Source of the DNA: Roridomyces roridus
Lineage: Eukaryota > Basidiomycota > Agaricomycetes > Agaricales > Mycenaceae
Reading direction: 5' to 3'
Length of the DNA stretch: 64,000 nucleotides
Assembly (NCBI GenBank): GCA_029378245.1
Contig: JARKIF010000005.1
Span: 1,550,001-1,614,000, forward strand
The notes beneath the pieces were generated by a model, which saw only the letters and a program-made list of their open reading frames with translations, ran no database searches and had not been told where the DNA came from. Shown here in pieces: positions 31,803-45,333 of the stretch (position 1 is the first letter of the stretch; each line of letters starts with the position of its first letter). The translations under genes were made by a program, and so were the position numbers.

Positions 31803-34800
31803 ATGGCCTCCGACACCAGCCCAGGCGGTTACCTCAACGCTATACAAGCTTGGCGCCCAGACCTTTTGTGGACATCACTGCTGGTCCTCATTCTCGCTTT
31901 CCCCTACCTCCTACGCACCTATCTCATTCCATGGACTGTGGGGAAGCTCTCCAGCCATATCCGACTCCGAAGTATCAGTCTCCGCTCTGTGCGTGGCCTG
32001 TACATTCGTGCCGGAGCACACTTGTTACGGGCCGAGCGAATTAGCTGGTCATGGCACTGGGTGGAGGGTTCTTGGCGGGTGACTATCCAAGTCGACGGCC
32101 CCAGCTGTCAAGTCGGATCTGCCTCCCAATCGTCTGCGAATCAACACAGTGGGGGCGCCAACTCGACGCCGTCTCTGATGGCACATCGTCTATGGCTGCT
32201 ATTCTCCGGTCTTTACTCGCTTTTGGACCCGTATGTGCGACCTCTGGTCCGCAAACATTTCGTGTCATTCCTACGCTTCCTCATAAATTGGGTACCCGGC
32301 ATCACCCAAGCAGTCGTCCTTGACTTCCACACACCTACCATCACTTTTACCGATATTCCGGATGCCAAAGTCGTCGCCAATACGATGAGCATCCGCGGTT
32401 CGCTGTCCTTTACCCAGACAGAGAAATCGGAAGAGTCTGGACAGCCTGCCATTCCCCCTTCACTCTCTCGAGCATCCTACAGCGTCACGGCTTGGAAACG
32501 TCGGTTCACCAACAGCGTACAGCGCTCTTGGGACCGTGCCTGGGGGACCACGCATGGTTCTGCAACCGTTGAACTCAGTTTGAACGATATAATGGGTTCA
32601 TTGGATTCTTGGGAGGACTTGTCTGGTGTGTTGTTCCCGTACTTGTTCTCTCCGCTTCCGTCTCAACAAATGCAGGGGAATCCCACGACTTCTTCTCTCT
32701 TCCCGGCTCAATCGCTTTCAAAACGAGTCTTGGGTTCAACCCTAAGCGCGGGTCGATTGATCCTCACAGCGTCGTTGCTTCGCTCATTTCGAGCGACGCT
32801 CATGTCGATCTCCGTGCCATCATGTCTCTGGTGGACTCATTGAATCGCCCTCAAAAATCAGATCCCCGGGACCTTCATCCGCTCCAGACTCGTGCCAACG
32901 ATCTCTACTCTCCTCTCCTTTCTCCTGCTTCTCCTGGTACTTTCCTCACGCCGATCTCCCCAACCTCACCTCGTTCCCCATTTTTGAGTCCATTTTCAGT
33001 AAGTGTTTATCTCTCACCATGCGATATATGTTAACTGGGTTGCAGGGACGTCGGCATGACCCCCCATGTGTTAAATTGAAGCGCAACAAGGACACGGTAA
33101 TTCCTCCTCTTTCATGTTACTTGTTTGCTTATGAATTTAGTCTCTTCTGGCCTTTCTGGCTAAAGCAGACTTGCGCGTCTCGAAGATCACAGCAGTGGCA
33201 GAGCACAATGCGGTCAAGTACAAACTGGCTGTGGACAATATCTCCGCAGGCGCCAGTATGAGCAACACTGAGCGTGAACCCCTGGATCAACATTGGCTTG
33301 GTAGTAACAAGTGCACCAACCATTTGGATCCCAGAGGGCTCGCCTTCAATTTTGCGACAGGGCAGATCAGAGTGGACAGGACCGCGCCTTTTACCCAACT
33401 TCGGTTGTTGGCGATCCAGTCAACAAAAATCGAGACCTTTGCACTCCGATGGCCACTTCTTTGGTTGCATTCCTCTCCCTTTATCAATGGAGACCCCAAC
33501 GCGCCATTTGTCGCCGTCCGAGCTACCCTTGGAGCGATTGATCTGACCGAGCGTCTGGATTGCCTATCGGGTTTACTAGCTGACTTGCCTGGGACGGCAG
33601 ATAAGCCTGTACAAGGCTCCCCCATCCCACCGCCCCAGTTCTTGTCTGTCCCCCGCATATCTTTTGAAATTGATTGCGGAGCGATATGTGCTCGGCTTAT
33701 GGTTGGAACGGAGCCTGCTGACTCGCTGGCCCTGGAATTGCGCACCGATGGTTTCATTGTTTCGGTCATATCGCGGTTTTCACCACGTAGACGTTCTGCG
33801 GACACTACCCCACTCGCGGATTCCCAGCTTCACTTGCATGCCCAGGTTGCAGTCGTGCTACGGCCAACGTTCCTCCGTGTATGCACAACCTCTTCTGAGG
33901 CTAACTCCGTGGACGATCCCGTGCTACTTTCCATGGAAGCGCTGGAGCTTACAGGACCAGCTACGGCAGACGCGACCATCAGCGATGATGGAAACATTGC
34001 AGTTGTCGATATGGCATCGAAAGTCTTTCAGCTTCATTGCACGACGGATGCGCTATGTGTCGAGCTATGGCATCCTCTCGTGGTCGCCACTCTCATCCAA
34101 GTGCTTTCGGCTCTACCCCAGCCTGACAAAGTTTCGAGGCCTCCTCCCCAGCTATCCTCGGTTGTCGAAAAACTGCCTTCGGGTGTGTTTTTGACGTTCT
34201 CCTTGGCTCGATTTGTGGTCCTTGTCACCGCGCCAGACATCAATCCGGACGATACCATGGAATTGTGTCGTGGCTTCTCTATCCGCGCTACCGGTCTTTC
34301 AATAGAGTACTGTTCACTCCGATTCAACCCAGATCGGCACTTTGAATGGCGGACGACATCTAGACAGCGGCTATATCTTTCTCAAGAAACCCTGCTCCCA
34401 GCGACTCTCACTGCATCGAGGACCAACAGTGCAGCTGTTGTCATCGCCATCAGTCTGCCGGACCTGGCGTTCCGCAGCGCCGTTTCGACCCAGTATGATG
34501 CCGATGATCCGATGATAGCCGAACGAGATGATCCTGGACTCAAGGCGCAGGAGTTTCTGTGCCTGGAGCACACCAATGTGTTGCTTTCCCTGTCAAGCGG
34601 GACTTTCTGGCCGACCGTCACCGTGTCCGACACCTGCGAAATGTCGATTGCAGTTTCATACGTTCGCGGGACTTTCCAGCTTGCCCATGTTTACAGTGTG
34701 CTCCTCGGTATCACTACACTGAACCGACTGGCTCGTGCACGGCCGTCTCCGTCGAACCTTACTTCGGCACCAGCCTCCCCTCGACCTGGATCCATGGTGG

Positions 34801-37800
34801 TGAAATTCAATGCGGCAGTTCGTACCGTGCAGGTATTTTGTGCGCTGCCGGAGCAACGGGCCGTCATCCGCTTTGATGCGGTATCAATACTTTCTCTACC
34901 GCAACAGCCGCTGCGAGCCAAGTGGGATACAGCGTTTGTTTGGACAAGAGTCGCTCCCGTTTTGGTAATGAACGAACCGGGGCGCTCTCAACCTCGCTGG
35001 GAAGAATTCCTATCCTTGCATCGCTGGAGTATCGCGTTTCCAGGCCGTTCGGTCGATATCGAAGCAGACAATGCCAGGATTAGGATCCCGCACGGTTTCG
35101 TTTTGGCTGACTTGATTCTTGACATCAGCCTCGTCATCAAGTCTGTGCGCCATCTCGTTCGAATTTGTGACTCGGGACAATATTCTGCCGTGCCGGAACC
35201 TGAAGCCGAAGGTCCGAAATTGGTCCCCAAAGTCTCTTTGAATATCCGCTCGCTATGTGTAGAGGCTGCAGACGACCCTCTTGAAAGCAAGCTGGGAAGT
35301 CATTTTCAGGACGGGGTTGGAAGCTGCGAAGAGTCGGAAGGATCGTGAAGAGGCTTTCAGGGCAAAGGTAGAAAGCATCCTGTCCTCTGAAACCTCTTCT
35401 CGACACAGCGAAAACCTCGACTACAACTTCCGGCCGAATCATTCGATTTCAATAGCCGAGGCTCGTGATCGGCTGGACGAGGTCCACTCGGTCGACTGGA
35501 CCATGAGGTTCCGTTCTGCTAGAGATGAACGGCTCAAAGCCGAGAAGTCGGTGGTGGCAAAGCACCTGGGACCGCGCCCGTCCCAAAGCAGCCAGCTCAA
35601 TCCCCAACCTCGTCCCGGTAACCCCGAACCCTACTGGACCCACCCCTCCTACGCGTTCTCTTCGCCAACCTCACCTTGAATGTCGGACCTCCCTCGTTCG
35701 CATTGAGTCAACTTCCCGAGTTTCTGCACAAGCAAGGCAGGCTGCCACTGGACACCGAATTTTCTCTGCTGGTACCGATGCACCTCAATCTCGCTCTTGC
35801 ATCATTGAGCATCACTTTGCGAGACTATCCGTTGCCGCTGGTCTACATTCCCGCGCAGGATGATACTACGGTATTTGGTTTTGACTTTGACAGCGACGTC
35901 GTTGTCGCCGAGGAGATGTGCACTGATCTGTCGGTTGACTGGGTGGACTGCCCAATCGTTCCGGCTGACTACGGTTTACCTGGCTCAGCGCTCTTGTCGC
36001 TCTCTATCCCCAAGACCATCATGCCCGTGAAATCATATGCCAACCCAGTTGATTTCGATCAGTGCGACCGAAGCTACCGTATTCACTTGGGGCGTCAGTT
36101 ACGGGGCGGCAACTCAGGATCTTATGAGAGTCGTCGAGACGCTAACAAGTCGGCCACGTGACCAATCTCCTGGAACGGGCTTTTGGGACAAGGTGAGCGC
36201 GATGTTTATTCTCCTCGGGATATGTCTAACATGTTTTCAAGATGAGACTCATCTTCCACTGGACCGTGAGGGCCGAATTTGCTGGCGAAGTCCGTCTCCA
36301 GATGAAAGGTGTCCCAAGCGTTTCGTTTTCTTCTGTCCTCTTTCTTACACTCCCGTCTAGGCTTGCGCGATCCATACAACATTATCGGAGCTGGAGCAGG
36401 CTTTGTTCTTGCCTGGCGAGGCAAACCGAAACTGTTGATAGCCCAACCAAACGACGACAACGAGCTCATTCAAGTCCTCAGCGATTCTATGGTGATTGCA
36501 ATACCGGAGCAAGTTTAATTCCAATCTTTTTAGTGTATCTACTGATGTGATTTTCCCAAGTTTCTCGCATCTATCAGCAGAATCCAAGAAGCCTCGATCG
36601 TCGACTGAGACGAAGAAGGCTTTCCGGAAGATTTGTGCCAAGTTTGGCTCCGGCGTCTGCTTTGGAATCGGCTTTGTACTGGAAAGATCCTGCGGAGATG
36701 AATGCACTGCTGGTTGCAGCGGGACGCCCTACCAGAGGAAATGCAGGCTGTATGACTTTGTACCGCATCATCAGGTCAAACTGGAAAAGAAGTCTCGGAT
36801 TCCGCTGAGAAAGGTGCGTCACTGGAAATCGATTTCATGTTACTTGCATTGAATCAACACCCCAGGGCCCAGAAGATTCCTTCAATGGCTTCCGTTCAGA
36901 CTTTATCCACATGTCCACCTCCTTGACATCGGCCCTCCATGCTGATCCGAAACTCAAATCTAGCAGCAGTCTGCATTTGACTCCCCAAGCTTTCACTCAC
37001 TTTTGGTCGTGGTGGGGCTTGTTCAATGGTGTCCTAACCCTGCCGATCCGTCAAGGGACAGCTTGGCCATCTCGGCCGATATCTCCGAAATTCGGCAGGC
37101 ACTTGGCCACGCTCAAGTACCGCATCAAGGTGAAGGGACTCTATGTCATGCATGCGTACATCGACGACTCGAGGGAAAGTAAGCCCCCTTCCGCTTCGTG
37201 TCGGAATATCTCATCAATGCGCTTGCTAGCCTGGGCCGATGGTGTAACGCCCTGGATAGGCGTCAAAGGTCTCATCGACGAGTTCCAGGTCGATATGCAC
37301 CAGCGGGAAGAAGAAACAAGCGTCCCAGGTTCTCGTCCGGGTACCACCAAGGTTGCCCGGAGAAAGCCGTTCTGCGCCGTGGAGCTCGTCTTGAGCGGCC
37401 TTGATTTGCGCACCTTGTTAGCCACTTTCGATGACCCGATGAAAGTTCAAGTCGGTGTCAACGCGGCTCCCCAGCGAAGCAATTACAGGACTCTTACGGA
37501 TCTTTTGCCGACTCCTCCATTTTCCCCTTGGATGGACGCAGACGATTTCATCGAGCTTGATTGGCAACCCCCCTCGACACCCATCGTTCATCTTCTGCCG
37601 TTGGCCACGTGCCCCCGCTTCGACTATTACAGACGTTCTGAAAGCACTCGGCAACAAGTTGACTGCAGCAAGTTTGGCTCGGAGACGACTCACACCTGCT
37701 ACCAGAACAAAGGACCTTCTGTACTCCGTGTCCAGATCGACCTGGCCAAGGCGCGCGTCAAGGAGCTCAAGAAATGTATCGAAACTAGGGGCTCGTCGGT

Positions 37801-40696
37801 ATGTTCTTTGGTATTCACCGAATCAGCCTAAACATTTCCAGACAAATACCAATGGAGACGTTCGCACGATGGAAAAAATGCTCGTGCTCCTCGAAGATTA
37901 CATCGTTCTTCTCGAAGAAACAGAAGCTGGTTCTCGATCCGCTGGTGACGACGGCGACCACAGTTATCACATTCCTTCAGACACGCTCTCTGAAGGAGAA
38001 TGGGCGGAATTCGACAATGTGTATCAGATCCACTGCCCCAAGATATTCATGGACACTGCTGTTCGTGACATATTGATGCAGTACTACTACTGCTCCAGGT
38101 CCCGCAGGGGAGTGGAATACCACATGGCAGCACGTGCCGTCAAATTCATTCGAGATCAAGCGGAAGATGCAAGCTTCATGTCAAAACGAGACAAGCATCG
38201 GTCCCTTGGTACAGCGCAAGCCGCAGCTCAAGCCTTGCGCAAGATTCTGAGTGGTCACGAGAGAAAGTCCATGGAGGAGGAGCCGGTGCAGGAGCCGCCC
38301 ATGGGGACGAATCCTCTCGAGGGTTGGTTTGAAGGCGTTTCCCTCTTCAAGGGACATTGCTGCCTCCTCTTGAAGCCACAGATCGTTCTGCGCACCGAAG
38401 CCGCGTCCAACCAGACTCTTGTCGTCGCCGCTGTGCAGGCCAAACTTTCGGCGTATGCCATCATGGACGACTCGAATGCCGATGATCCGGTCAGCGGCAA
38501 AGTCATGTCAAGGTAAACACTTTTCGTTTACTCAACACTCTGTCTAACAGTCTGCAGATCCTTCACTACTCTTTCCGGGCTACAGACGTTCTCGCCTGCC
38601 TCTCCGGATTATTCGGGAGATGGCTGCGTCCCACTAGAAGTGCTCATCGACTTTAGATGCGAAAGTAATGACTTTGAGCGACTTGTTCCTCAGACAAATG
38701 CAACTTTCAACTACGACAAGTTCAATCGCCTGCGTCTGCGAAATAATGTCACATCTGTGGTGCGATCTGAGTCGGATAAACCCGGGCTTGGCGGCCACAA
38801 CCATCTGCATGACCAGACTGTGCGTCGCGTGGCTCTACCGGAAGTAAATATTTCTGACGCATGTGCAGGATCTCATCCAAGTCGACATCCCGCAATTTAC
38901 TGTTACAGCAAATGACAGACATTTCAATATCATCTCTAACATCGTTAACAAGCTTGTATTGTTTTCTGACGCTGCTCACAAGACCCGCGTCAACAAGCTA
39001 GAGACGCTACTATTTACTTACGATTTCAATGACCTCGAATCGGTCGCCAACGTTGTTACTGACCTTCAAACTAATTTGCGGGATGCGATTGAGACCGAAC
39101 TCACGGCGGACGTATCACATTTGTCTGCCGAAGCAGCCAATTTGGAATTGCTCAAACTCAAAGCCCACAAGATGGCGAGTAGGCTCATGATCCGTTGATG
39201 CCTTGGCTAAACTTTTCTTCAGTTGCTTTCCGAAGAGCTGGGCGGTCTCTTTGACTGCATCAAACTGGCACAAGATCAACGGGAGAATCAGTCGGAGCCT
39301 AAATCAGCGCTTTTGTTGCATACATCGTCCTCGGAGATCTCGTGGAGGATGCTGGATGACCAACGAGAGATGCTGGCCAAGCTCGTTGTTCAGACCATTG
39401 ATTTCTTCTGGTTGAGCCGTCAAGACAGCTCGACTGTGAATAATTTGACGGTCGGGAACCTCCAAGCATTTGACGGTGCACGCGATGCGCAATGGACGGA
39501 GATCTTGTCCAAACACGATGAGCCTGCAAACCATCCCTTACTCAAGGTGCGCAGAGATAGATATCTTGCAGCATTTCATCTTACTGAATTCTCTTCCAGA
39601 AAGGTGTATTTGTTCAGGCCAATTGGTCTATCTTGGCACCTGTGGGAGGCATCACCATCTACGAATTATTCGAGTTGCATTTCCATCCGATGCGTCTTCA
39701 AATTGACGCCCGGGTTGGCCGTCGACTCATGGAATATGTGTGGCCAGCGCGGAGACATCGAAAATCAATAACAATTGACGACTCTCAAACAACAAGTGCA
39801 GACAACTCGGCTGAGGCAACGCCCATGTATGATCCTCTAGACTCTCCCCGAGCTCCGCGATTGCTGTCGGCGTCCAATGCTCGCACCTCCTATGAGGCTC
39901 AGTGCTTCGCGCTCGTTCACTGATCTCCGTTCGGCCGCCTCATTGGCACCACCTTCGGCCCCAGCTCTTCATCGAACCCAGTCAACGGATGGCCTTCGTC
40001 AAGCTTCGTTGAGGCCGACTCCCGAGCCACCGCGGAGAAAGTCGACGAACAAGGTTGCTCAGATGAGGAAGAAGACTGGCGATGCTGCTGAAATGAAAAC
40101 ACGCTCTTCACAAAAGAGTTTTGTTTTGGTGCGGATTTCGAGGTGAGATCATTTAGGCTTGGTTTTACTGTGTTTTCTCAACAATTCTTCAGTCTCAATT
40201 TACTGTTAAGCGTCATGAAGGAGGAATCGTTCGTTTGTCGCGATGCTCATATTCGGACACGCGATCTCGAATACCGGAATCAGACTTGGAGTGTGAGTAG
40301 ACGCTGTTCATACTTGCGAGCGAAGCTAATATGATGCTTTAGTTTGAGGAACTGGTCAACCAGTTTATTCCCTCCAACATGACGTGGAAAGGTTGGGTGA
40401 AGATGGCATTCCAACAGCCTCTTGTGCCCGTACTCCCCGTAGCAAGAGAGCTGATATCCAAGACCAAATGGATCGCCAACAAGGGCAACGCAAAAGACAC
40501 GAATGCGTTGAGCTCTTCCAAAACTCCTCGGACAATCAAATTCCACCAAGACGACGATGAGGCTGACCGGTCACAATCTTCCCACCCTCGATGGCGGAGG
40601 TCGCGGAAGAGGCCGTCATCACCACCAGGGATCGTGATTCCTGGGTCATCTCTGACTGCCGAGCCTGACGGCGGAGAGCCGGAGCGGCCTCCCTAG
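31803..40696 (+). CDS. FMP27: Bridge-like lipid transfer protein Fmp27/BLTP2 (Hobbit family)
   Basis: This is a giant rod protein that forms a hydrophobic groove for bulk lipid transfer at ER-plasma membrane contacts. The start at 31803 gives an N-terminal membrane anchor (LLWTSLLVLILAFPYLLRTY). Family hallmarks follow in order: TGFWDK (GFWDK domain), GAGAGFVLAWRGKPKLLIAQ, FGSGVCFGIGFVLERSCG, FNGFRSDFIHMS, THFWSWWGLFNGVLTLPIRQ, WADGVTPWIGVKGLIDEF, FERLVPQTNATFNYDKFNRL and, near the end, DLEYRNQTWSFEELVNQFIP and WKGWVKMAFQQPLVPVLPVA. About 15 introns of 43-55 nt. The predicted length is near 2,700 residues, as in the family. Single surplus bases break the frame near 35300, 35595, 35660, 36049 and 39892. 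One intron near 39176 may use a GC donor. Stop at 40694-40696. Confidence 0.92.
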
Positions 40697-41039
40697 CAGG
40701 AATCGGAGACTGAACTTGTTCCACCGACCGCCGAAAATGGGGACACCCAGCAGCAGTTATAGTGGGTCACTGACTGATTCGAGTTCAAGTGTAGCATAGG
40801 ATATTAGGGCGTATACCCATACTATTTACTAGATATTATTATGGTATTTTTAATCGCGGCATATCGCGGCGGGAGTTGGCGGCGAGGGCGGGAAACCCAC
40901 AGTGTTACGTCAATCTGGTGTGATGAAATTGGACCACGGACCACAAGAGGGGCGGCCTCTTCATTCCATTCATTCCGAAATATCAGGTCTCCGCGCTGTC
41001 CGTGTCCTGTACACCCAGACAGCCTCTTCCTTCACCGCC

Positions 41040-42760
41040 ATGCCATCTGTGCGAGTACGCCGAGGTTCTACCTTCTCCTCCAGCGCGTACTCCTCCCACC
41101 GCCCACTGACCGAAATCTTCCCGCCTACGCCTGCTGTCGCGAGTCCGGAGCCCCCATCGCTTCTGGTGTCGAACCCTACTAGTTCTCCTCGGAGCAGCCG
41201 TATACACAGCCATATACTCCGAAACCGCGCCTCGTCTGTAGGCTTCCGGTCCTTGTCCCCAGACTCGCTTGAGGTGAGGCCTGGGTCGCCTCATTCACGA
41301 CATTCGAGACATTCGGCGGTACAAGCGGAGATTTCTGTGCGCCCAAGGGAAGACGGGGAGCCTGGACTTATTGGAAGTGCGCTGAGTGTCTCGAGTCTGT
41401 CGGAATACTCGGAGCCGGACTTGGATTTGGACCACCACGATGATATTGTGGAACACTTGGATGTGATAGACCCGCAAGTGGGGACGGTGTCGACGCTCAC
41501 GAATGCTGCCAATGCAATTTATTGTGGGTCTCATTTCCTTTTATTTAATTCGTCAACTGACACCGCGGAAAGCCCGCCCATGTCGTGGTATTCGCGCAAG
41601 CCAGTGGTCACGTTGTCCTCGCATTCGGTGGAGGATTTAAACGACCCCGAACAAGCTGGGGGCAGAGACGACCTGGACCGACATGTCGAGGATGTATTGA
41701 ATAACCGGTCAAAAATACGGAGGACGCTCAAGGGCGTTTGGACGTTTTTAAAAACTCGTGCGTCATCCACACACCGTTTTTGTTATTTCTCAAATGCTCC
41801 AACTAGCGCTTGGAGTGGGTGTTCATCAGTGGCGTTGTCTAATCTAACTTGAGCACAGATTATAGTCGGAATATATGGCTTTGCAGTCGTCTTTTGGGGC
41901 GCGGCCATCGTCTTTTTCCTCGCGAAATTCATCAACTTTCACAATGCCAACACGCAGGGATTCTGGGTTGAAGTATCTTCGCAGGTGGAAAATGGTAAGC
42001 GTCTCAAATGTCTCACATCCATTCGATTTACCCCGATACAGGTTTGTTCACGGTGGCTGGCATTGGTCTAATTCCGTCCCGGGTACTCGATACCTACAGG
42101 ATATACTGGATATGGCACTTCAAGCGCCGGACACGAATGTTGCGAGCCAAGGCTGGGCTACCCGAGCTATTCGATGTGGACGACTTGCCCGATCCAGTGT
42201 ATGACCCAAATTATGTTCACGTCCTGACGGACGAAGAGCAAAAAAAATTACATCGGCGTATGTGTTCTTTCTTCTCCGATGCTTCTACTAAGGATGCGTA
42301 GAACAAGTCAAGTTCCAACGACATCAGACGTGGTATCGAGCGCATGGAACAGAGACACATAGGGCGTTCCCTATCAACACGGCGCTCCTCATTTGCCTGC
42401 TCAACGACGGCAACTCGATTTTCCAAATCATGCTCTGCGGGACGATGTGGGGGTTGGATCGATTCCAGAGGCCCGCGTGGACTACCGGCATTCTGATCCC
42501 TGCAAGTTTCCTTTGTGGGATATTTTCTGCAGGTGTTTATCGCACGTGGGGGGAACAAGACGAAGAGGAAGGAGGCGGTGGAGGAGAGGTTGAGGGCTGC
42601 CCTTGCGATGGATGTTACGGTACCTGTGCCGCCTCCGAAGGACCACACGGAAAAGTTGGCCAACGCGGGAGTGGTGAAGAGGATAAGGGAGGAGGAGGAG
42701 GAGATTGCGTTGGATGAGAGGATGGTTGTACCTCGGGCAGGCGAGAAGGGGGTCGTGTAA
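41040..42760 (+). CDS. DUF2985 integral membrane protein
   Basis: The protein opens MPSVRVRRGSTFSSSAYSSH at 41040 with a Ser/Pro-rich cytosolic N-terminus of about 200 residues. It continues with a membrane segment read as GFAVVFWGAAIVFFLAKF, then NTQGFWVEVSSQVEN|GLFTVAGIGLIPSRVLDTY and YWIWHFKRRTRMLR. KAGLPELFDVDDLPDP follows, and after two introns of about 45 nt come FPINTALLICLLNDGNSIF and a last membrane stretch. The order WVEVSSQ, VxDTYRIYWIWH and LPELFDxDDLPDP is characteristic of the fungal DUF2985 family, whose function is unknown. One surplus base near 42533 separates the last membrane segment from the basic/acidic tail (TKRKEAVEERLRAALAM) that ends at 42760. Confidence 0.82.
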
Positions 42761-42806
42761 GATATCTCATTGTATCTCTAGAGACATTATAATTACACCA
42801 GTACAT

Positions 42807-43761
42807 CTATAGTAGTCGAGTCGAGTACTGCCAGGTACACCCAATGAACCTAAGTATGGCCTCGTGGCGCTCAGCAAGAATATGAGGCACCGCCAGTTCA
42901 TAACCCTCGAGATATTTCTTGGCTGGGGTGAGGCTGAGAGCCTTGACGGCGGCCTGAGACGTGAGAGGTGGGAGTCCCTGTAATCCAAGGTCAAGAATTG
43001 TCGTGTAAGTAAAAGGTGGTCACTTGCATCTTCGCTCGGATTCCTCCCATCACAAAAGACAACGACCTCGAAGGCACGTCCTTGGCCACTTCCGCATTGC
43101 AAGTTGTGCGACTGGAGAATTATCATAAGGACTTGGATAATATAGTGAACTACGACGTACTCGTGCTGCAAGCTGTTTGACATTCGCGATATCCTTCTTG
43201 ATGCTTTTGAGACCGTCTTCGAGAGCGCCAGCAAACCATGCGGGAGCCAAACCTGGATACAAGTGTTACGCGTTCCAGGTGCAGTCTGCGAAGAATGTAC
43301 CATTGCGGCCAGCGTAACTCGCCACGACGCGATGTTCATAGACGAGAGCGTCGGCGAGGTGAGTTTTATCTGGTTTGACATTCGCGATATCCCCCTCGAA
43401 GAATTTGAGACCGTCTTGGAGAGCGACAGAGAACCATGCGGGGGCCACAGCTAATATAAGAATTGTTGCGCCTTCCAGGTGCAAGTCGGCGGTAATGTAC
43501 CAGCGCCATCGTAACTCGCCACGACGCTATGTTCATAGACGAGAGCGTCGGCGAGGTGAGTTTTATCTGTCAGTTTCCCTTCACCTACAAGACTCGTCAA
43601 ACCCATTATGAGGTACAAGGTGGGCGCAAGTACTTACTCCATGCCTTGTCCACCCGGGTTCTGTATTCATACGCGGCCACGACGTCGTGAGCGGTCGCGG
43701 GGTCTTGCGGTGCATCGGGGAGGGCTACGACGTTGTTTGGTGGGGGGAGCTGAGGCGCCAT
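42807..43761 (-). CDS. Mug135-like family protein with duplicated exon segment
   Basis: The start at 43761 reads MAPQLPPPNNVVALPDAPQD and AHDVVAAYEYRTRVDKAW. Downstream exons include PAWFAGALEDGLKSIKKDIA, NVKQLAAR|SHN, GRAFEVVVFCDGRNPSED, GLPPLTSQAAVKALSLTPA, KKYLEGYELAV and FIGCTWQYSTRLL before the stop at 42807. The EVVxFxxGxxP / LPPLTSxxAVxxL / YLxGY pattern belongs to an agaricomycete-expanded family that I associate, from memory, with the Mug135-like C-terminal domain. Its function is unknown. A segment of about 200 bp carrying PAWF..ALxDGLK and DKTHLADALVYEH is present twice in tandem, so the true exon set is uncertain. Confidence 0.65.
43169..43569. repeat. Tandem duplication of about 200 bp across an exon-intron segment
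   Basis: The blocks 43169-43373 and 43374-43569 align along their whole length, with identical stretches such as GACATTCGCGATATCC, TTTGAGACCGTCTT and GACGAGAGCGTCGGCGAGGT, and with scattered substitutions elsewhere. On the minus strand each block encodes an alternative version of the same peptide (PAWFSVALQDGLKFFEGDIA against PAWFAGALEDGLKSIKKDIA). Confidence 0.85.
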
Positions 43762-43770
43762 GGTGGTAGT

Positions 43771-44413
43771 TCAACAACAGCACTCGTGCCGATCACGATT
43801 ACTTAGGGGCGCGTCGCGGTAAGGACACACGGTCACGCACAATTTTTGATCTATCTGTCGGTTCCCACTGAATACCAACGTGCCCTCGAAATCTTGTACG
43901 AAACTGGGATCAAACCAGAGTTCAAAGCGGCGCCGAGAAGACCCAGGCATTCGTGGACGGTGGGTGCAAATAACCCAAAGATGGAGACTATAGAAATAGT
44001 TCTGTAGTTCCTCTAAATACTGTGGTTGGACCGTGGACAGCACCGTAATGGCGAAACTCATGCACGAGGCCAGGGACCGATTCCAGGCCACCACTGGCAT
44101 GTATCATGGTCGACCTCTTCTCCCGGCTCGAGGGAATCGAGGTCCCAATGCAGAAGCATTCATCAGAGGGTGCAGGGGACCCCTCCCTCCTCTTCGGAGG
44201 ATTATTGACTAGTCCGAGGCTGTGGGAGCCGCTGGATTCCTGTGTTCTTCGGATGATGCGGGTATGGGAAACGGAGTAAGCGCGCGCTGCACCACCAGAG
44301 TCGGACATCCTGAGCTGCAATGAGGGGAGTTCTCCGAGTTTCTTTTCGAATAAGTTGTTCCTGGGACAATACAACGGACAAGAGAGAGAAAGGCGCGATC
44401 GAAGATCAGACAC
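43771..44413 (-). CDS. Possible small gene, unrecognised
   Basis: Two overlapping minus-strand frames (43988-44413 and 43771-44100) may be exons of one gene. The first opens MSDLRSRLSLSCPLYCPRNN with an alternative start at MSDSGGAARAYSV. The second contains LEELQNYFYSLHLWVICTH and RRRFELWFDPSFVQDFEGTL, which looks protein-like. I could not place a convincing junction or assign a family. The region lies between the Mug135-like gene and STE14 and might instead be the untranslated upstream region of one of them. Confidence 0.28.
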
Positions 44414-44473
44414 AACAATACGCCGCTAATTGTTTCCAGATGCGCTCACTGCTCTTTCACCGCTACCACCACA

Positions 44474-45287
44474 ATGTCAACGATGACGGATAACTCTGAA
44501 GAGCCCTTTCCCCGACATCCCCTGCGGCCCCCTCCGCCGCCAAACTATACCGGCCGAATCCCGAATACACTCTTGTCTATTGTGTTTATTGCGTTTTTGT
44601 TGGGAGGCACTTGTGCCCTTGGGGCGCTCACGTTTTTCGCGGGCGGTTTTAACCCATGGTGGGCTACGGCTGAGCTCGGATTCTTTGCTGCTGCATGGAG
44701 TTTCTTCCATTGGGGAGAGTTTGCTGTTACTGCCGGCTGGAATTTCGAGAAATGCAGCGTTGATTGTGAGTCCTTTCTTTCCTCCTTCTGTTCAGCAGAC
44801 TCAAAAGTGTAAAGCGTATCTATTGGAAAACGGGTCGATGTACCACATCGCGCACGGGACGGCCGTATTGGAATACCTCGTCACACAATTTTTCTTCCCC
44901 GACCTCAAGAAGCCGTATCGATTGCTGTCGCTTTTCGGCATAATCATGGTCATATTGGGACAGACTCTGCGCTCAACTGCGATGATTCACGCGTCGACCA
45001 ACTTTTCGCATGCCGTGGCGTTCCGCAAACGGGCAGAGCACGTCCTCGTCACGGACGGTGTTTATCGGTATTCGAGACACCCTTCGTATGCGGGCTTCTT
45101 TTATTGGGCGCTGGGGACCCAGGTGGTGCTGCTGAATCCGGTCTGCTTTGTGGGGTATGCGTTGGTGACGTGGAGGTTCTTCTCTCGACGGGTCAGGGCT
45201 GAAGAGACTGCGCTGGTCAAGTTCTTCGGGGACGAGTATGTGGATTATAGGAAGCGTGTTGGGACGGGAATACCGCTCGTGCCATAA
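44474..45287 (+). CDS. STE14: Isoprenylcysteine carboxyl methyltransferase (Ste14/ICMT)
   Basis: This ER-membrane enzyme methylates the carboxyl group of farnesylated CaaX proteins such as Ras and mating pheromone, using SAM. The start is at 44474. Hydrophobic spans include [20 protein letters not shown] and [19 protein letters not shown] single intron (44767-44816) restores [18 protein letters not shown]. The C-terminal catalytic signature is complete: [20 protein letters not shown], then a hydrophobic hairpin and [20 protein letters not shown]. The stop is at 45287. In mushrooms this enzyme is needed to mature lipopeptide pheromones, which fits the lineage. It is intact. Confidence 0.95.
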
Positions 45288-45333
45288 ATCATATATGCGT
45301 GTAGGAAGGACATGGAGTGCTGCTATACATGAT

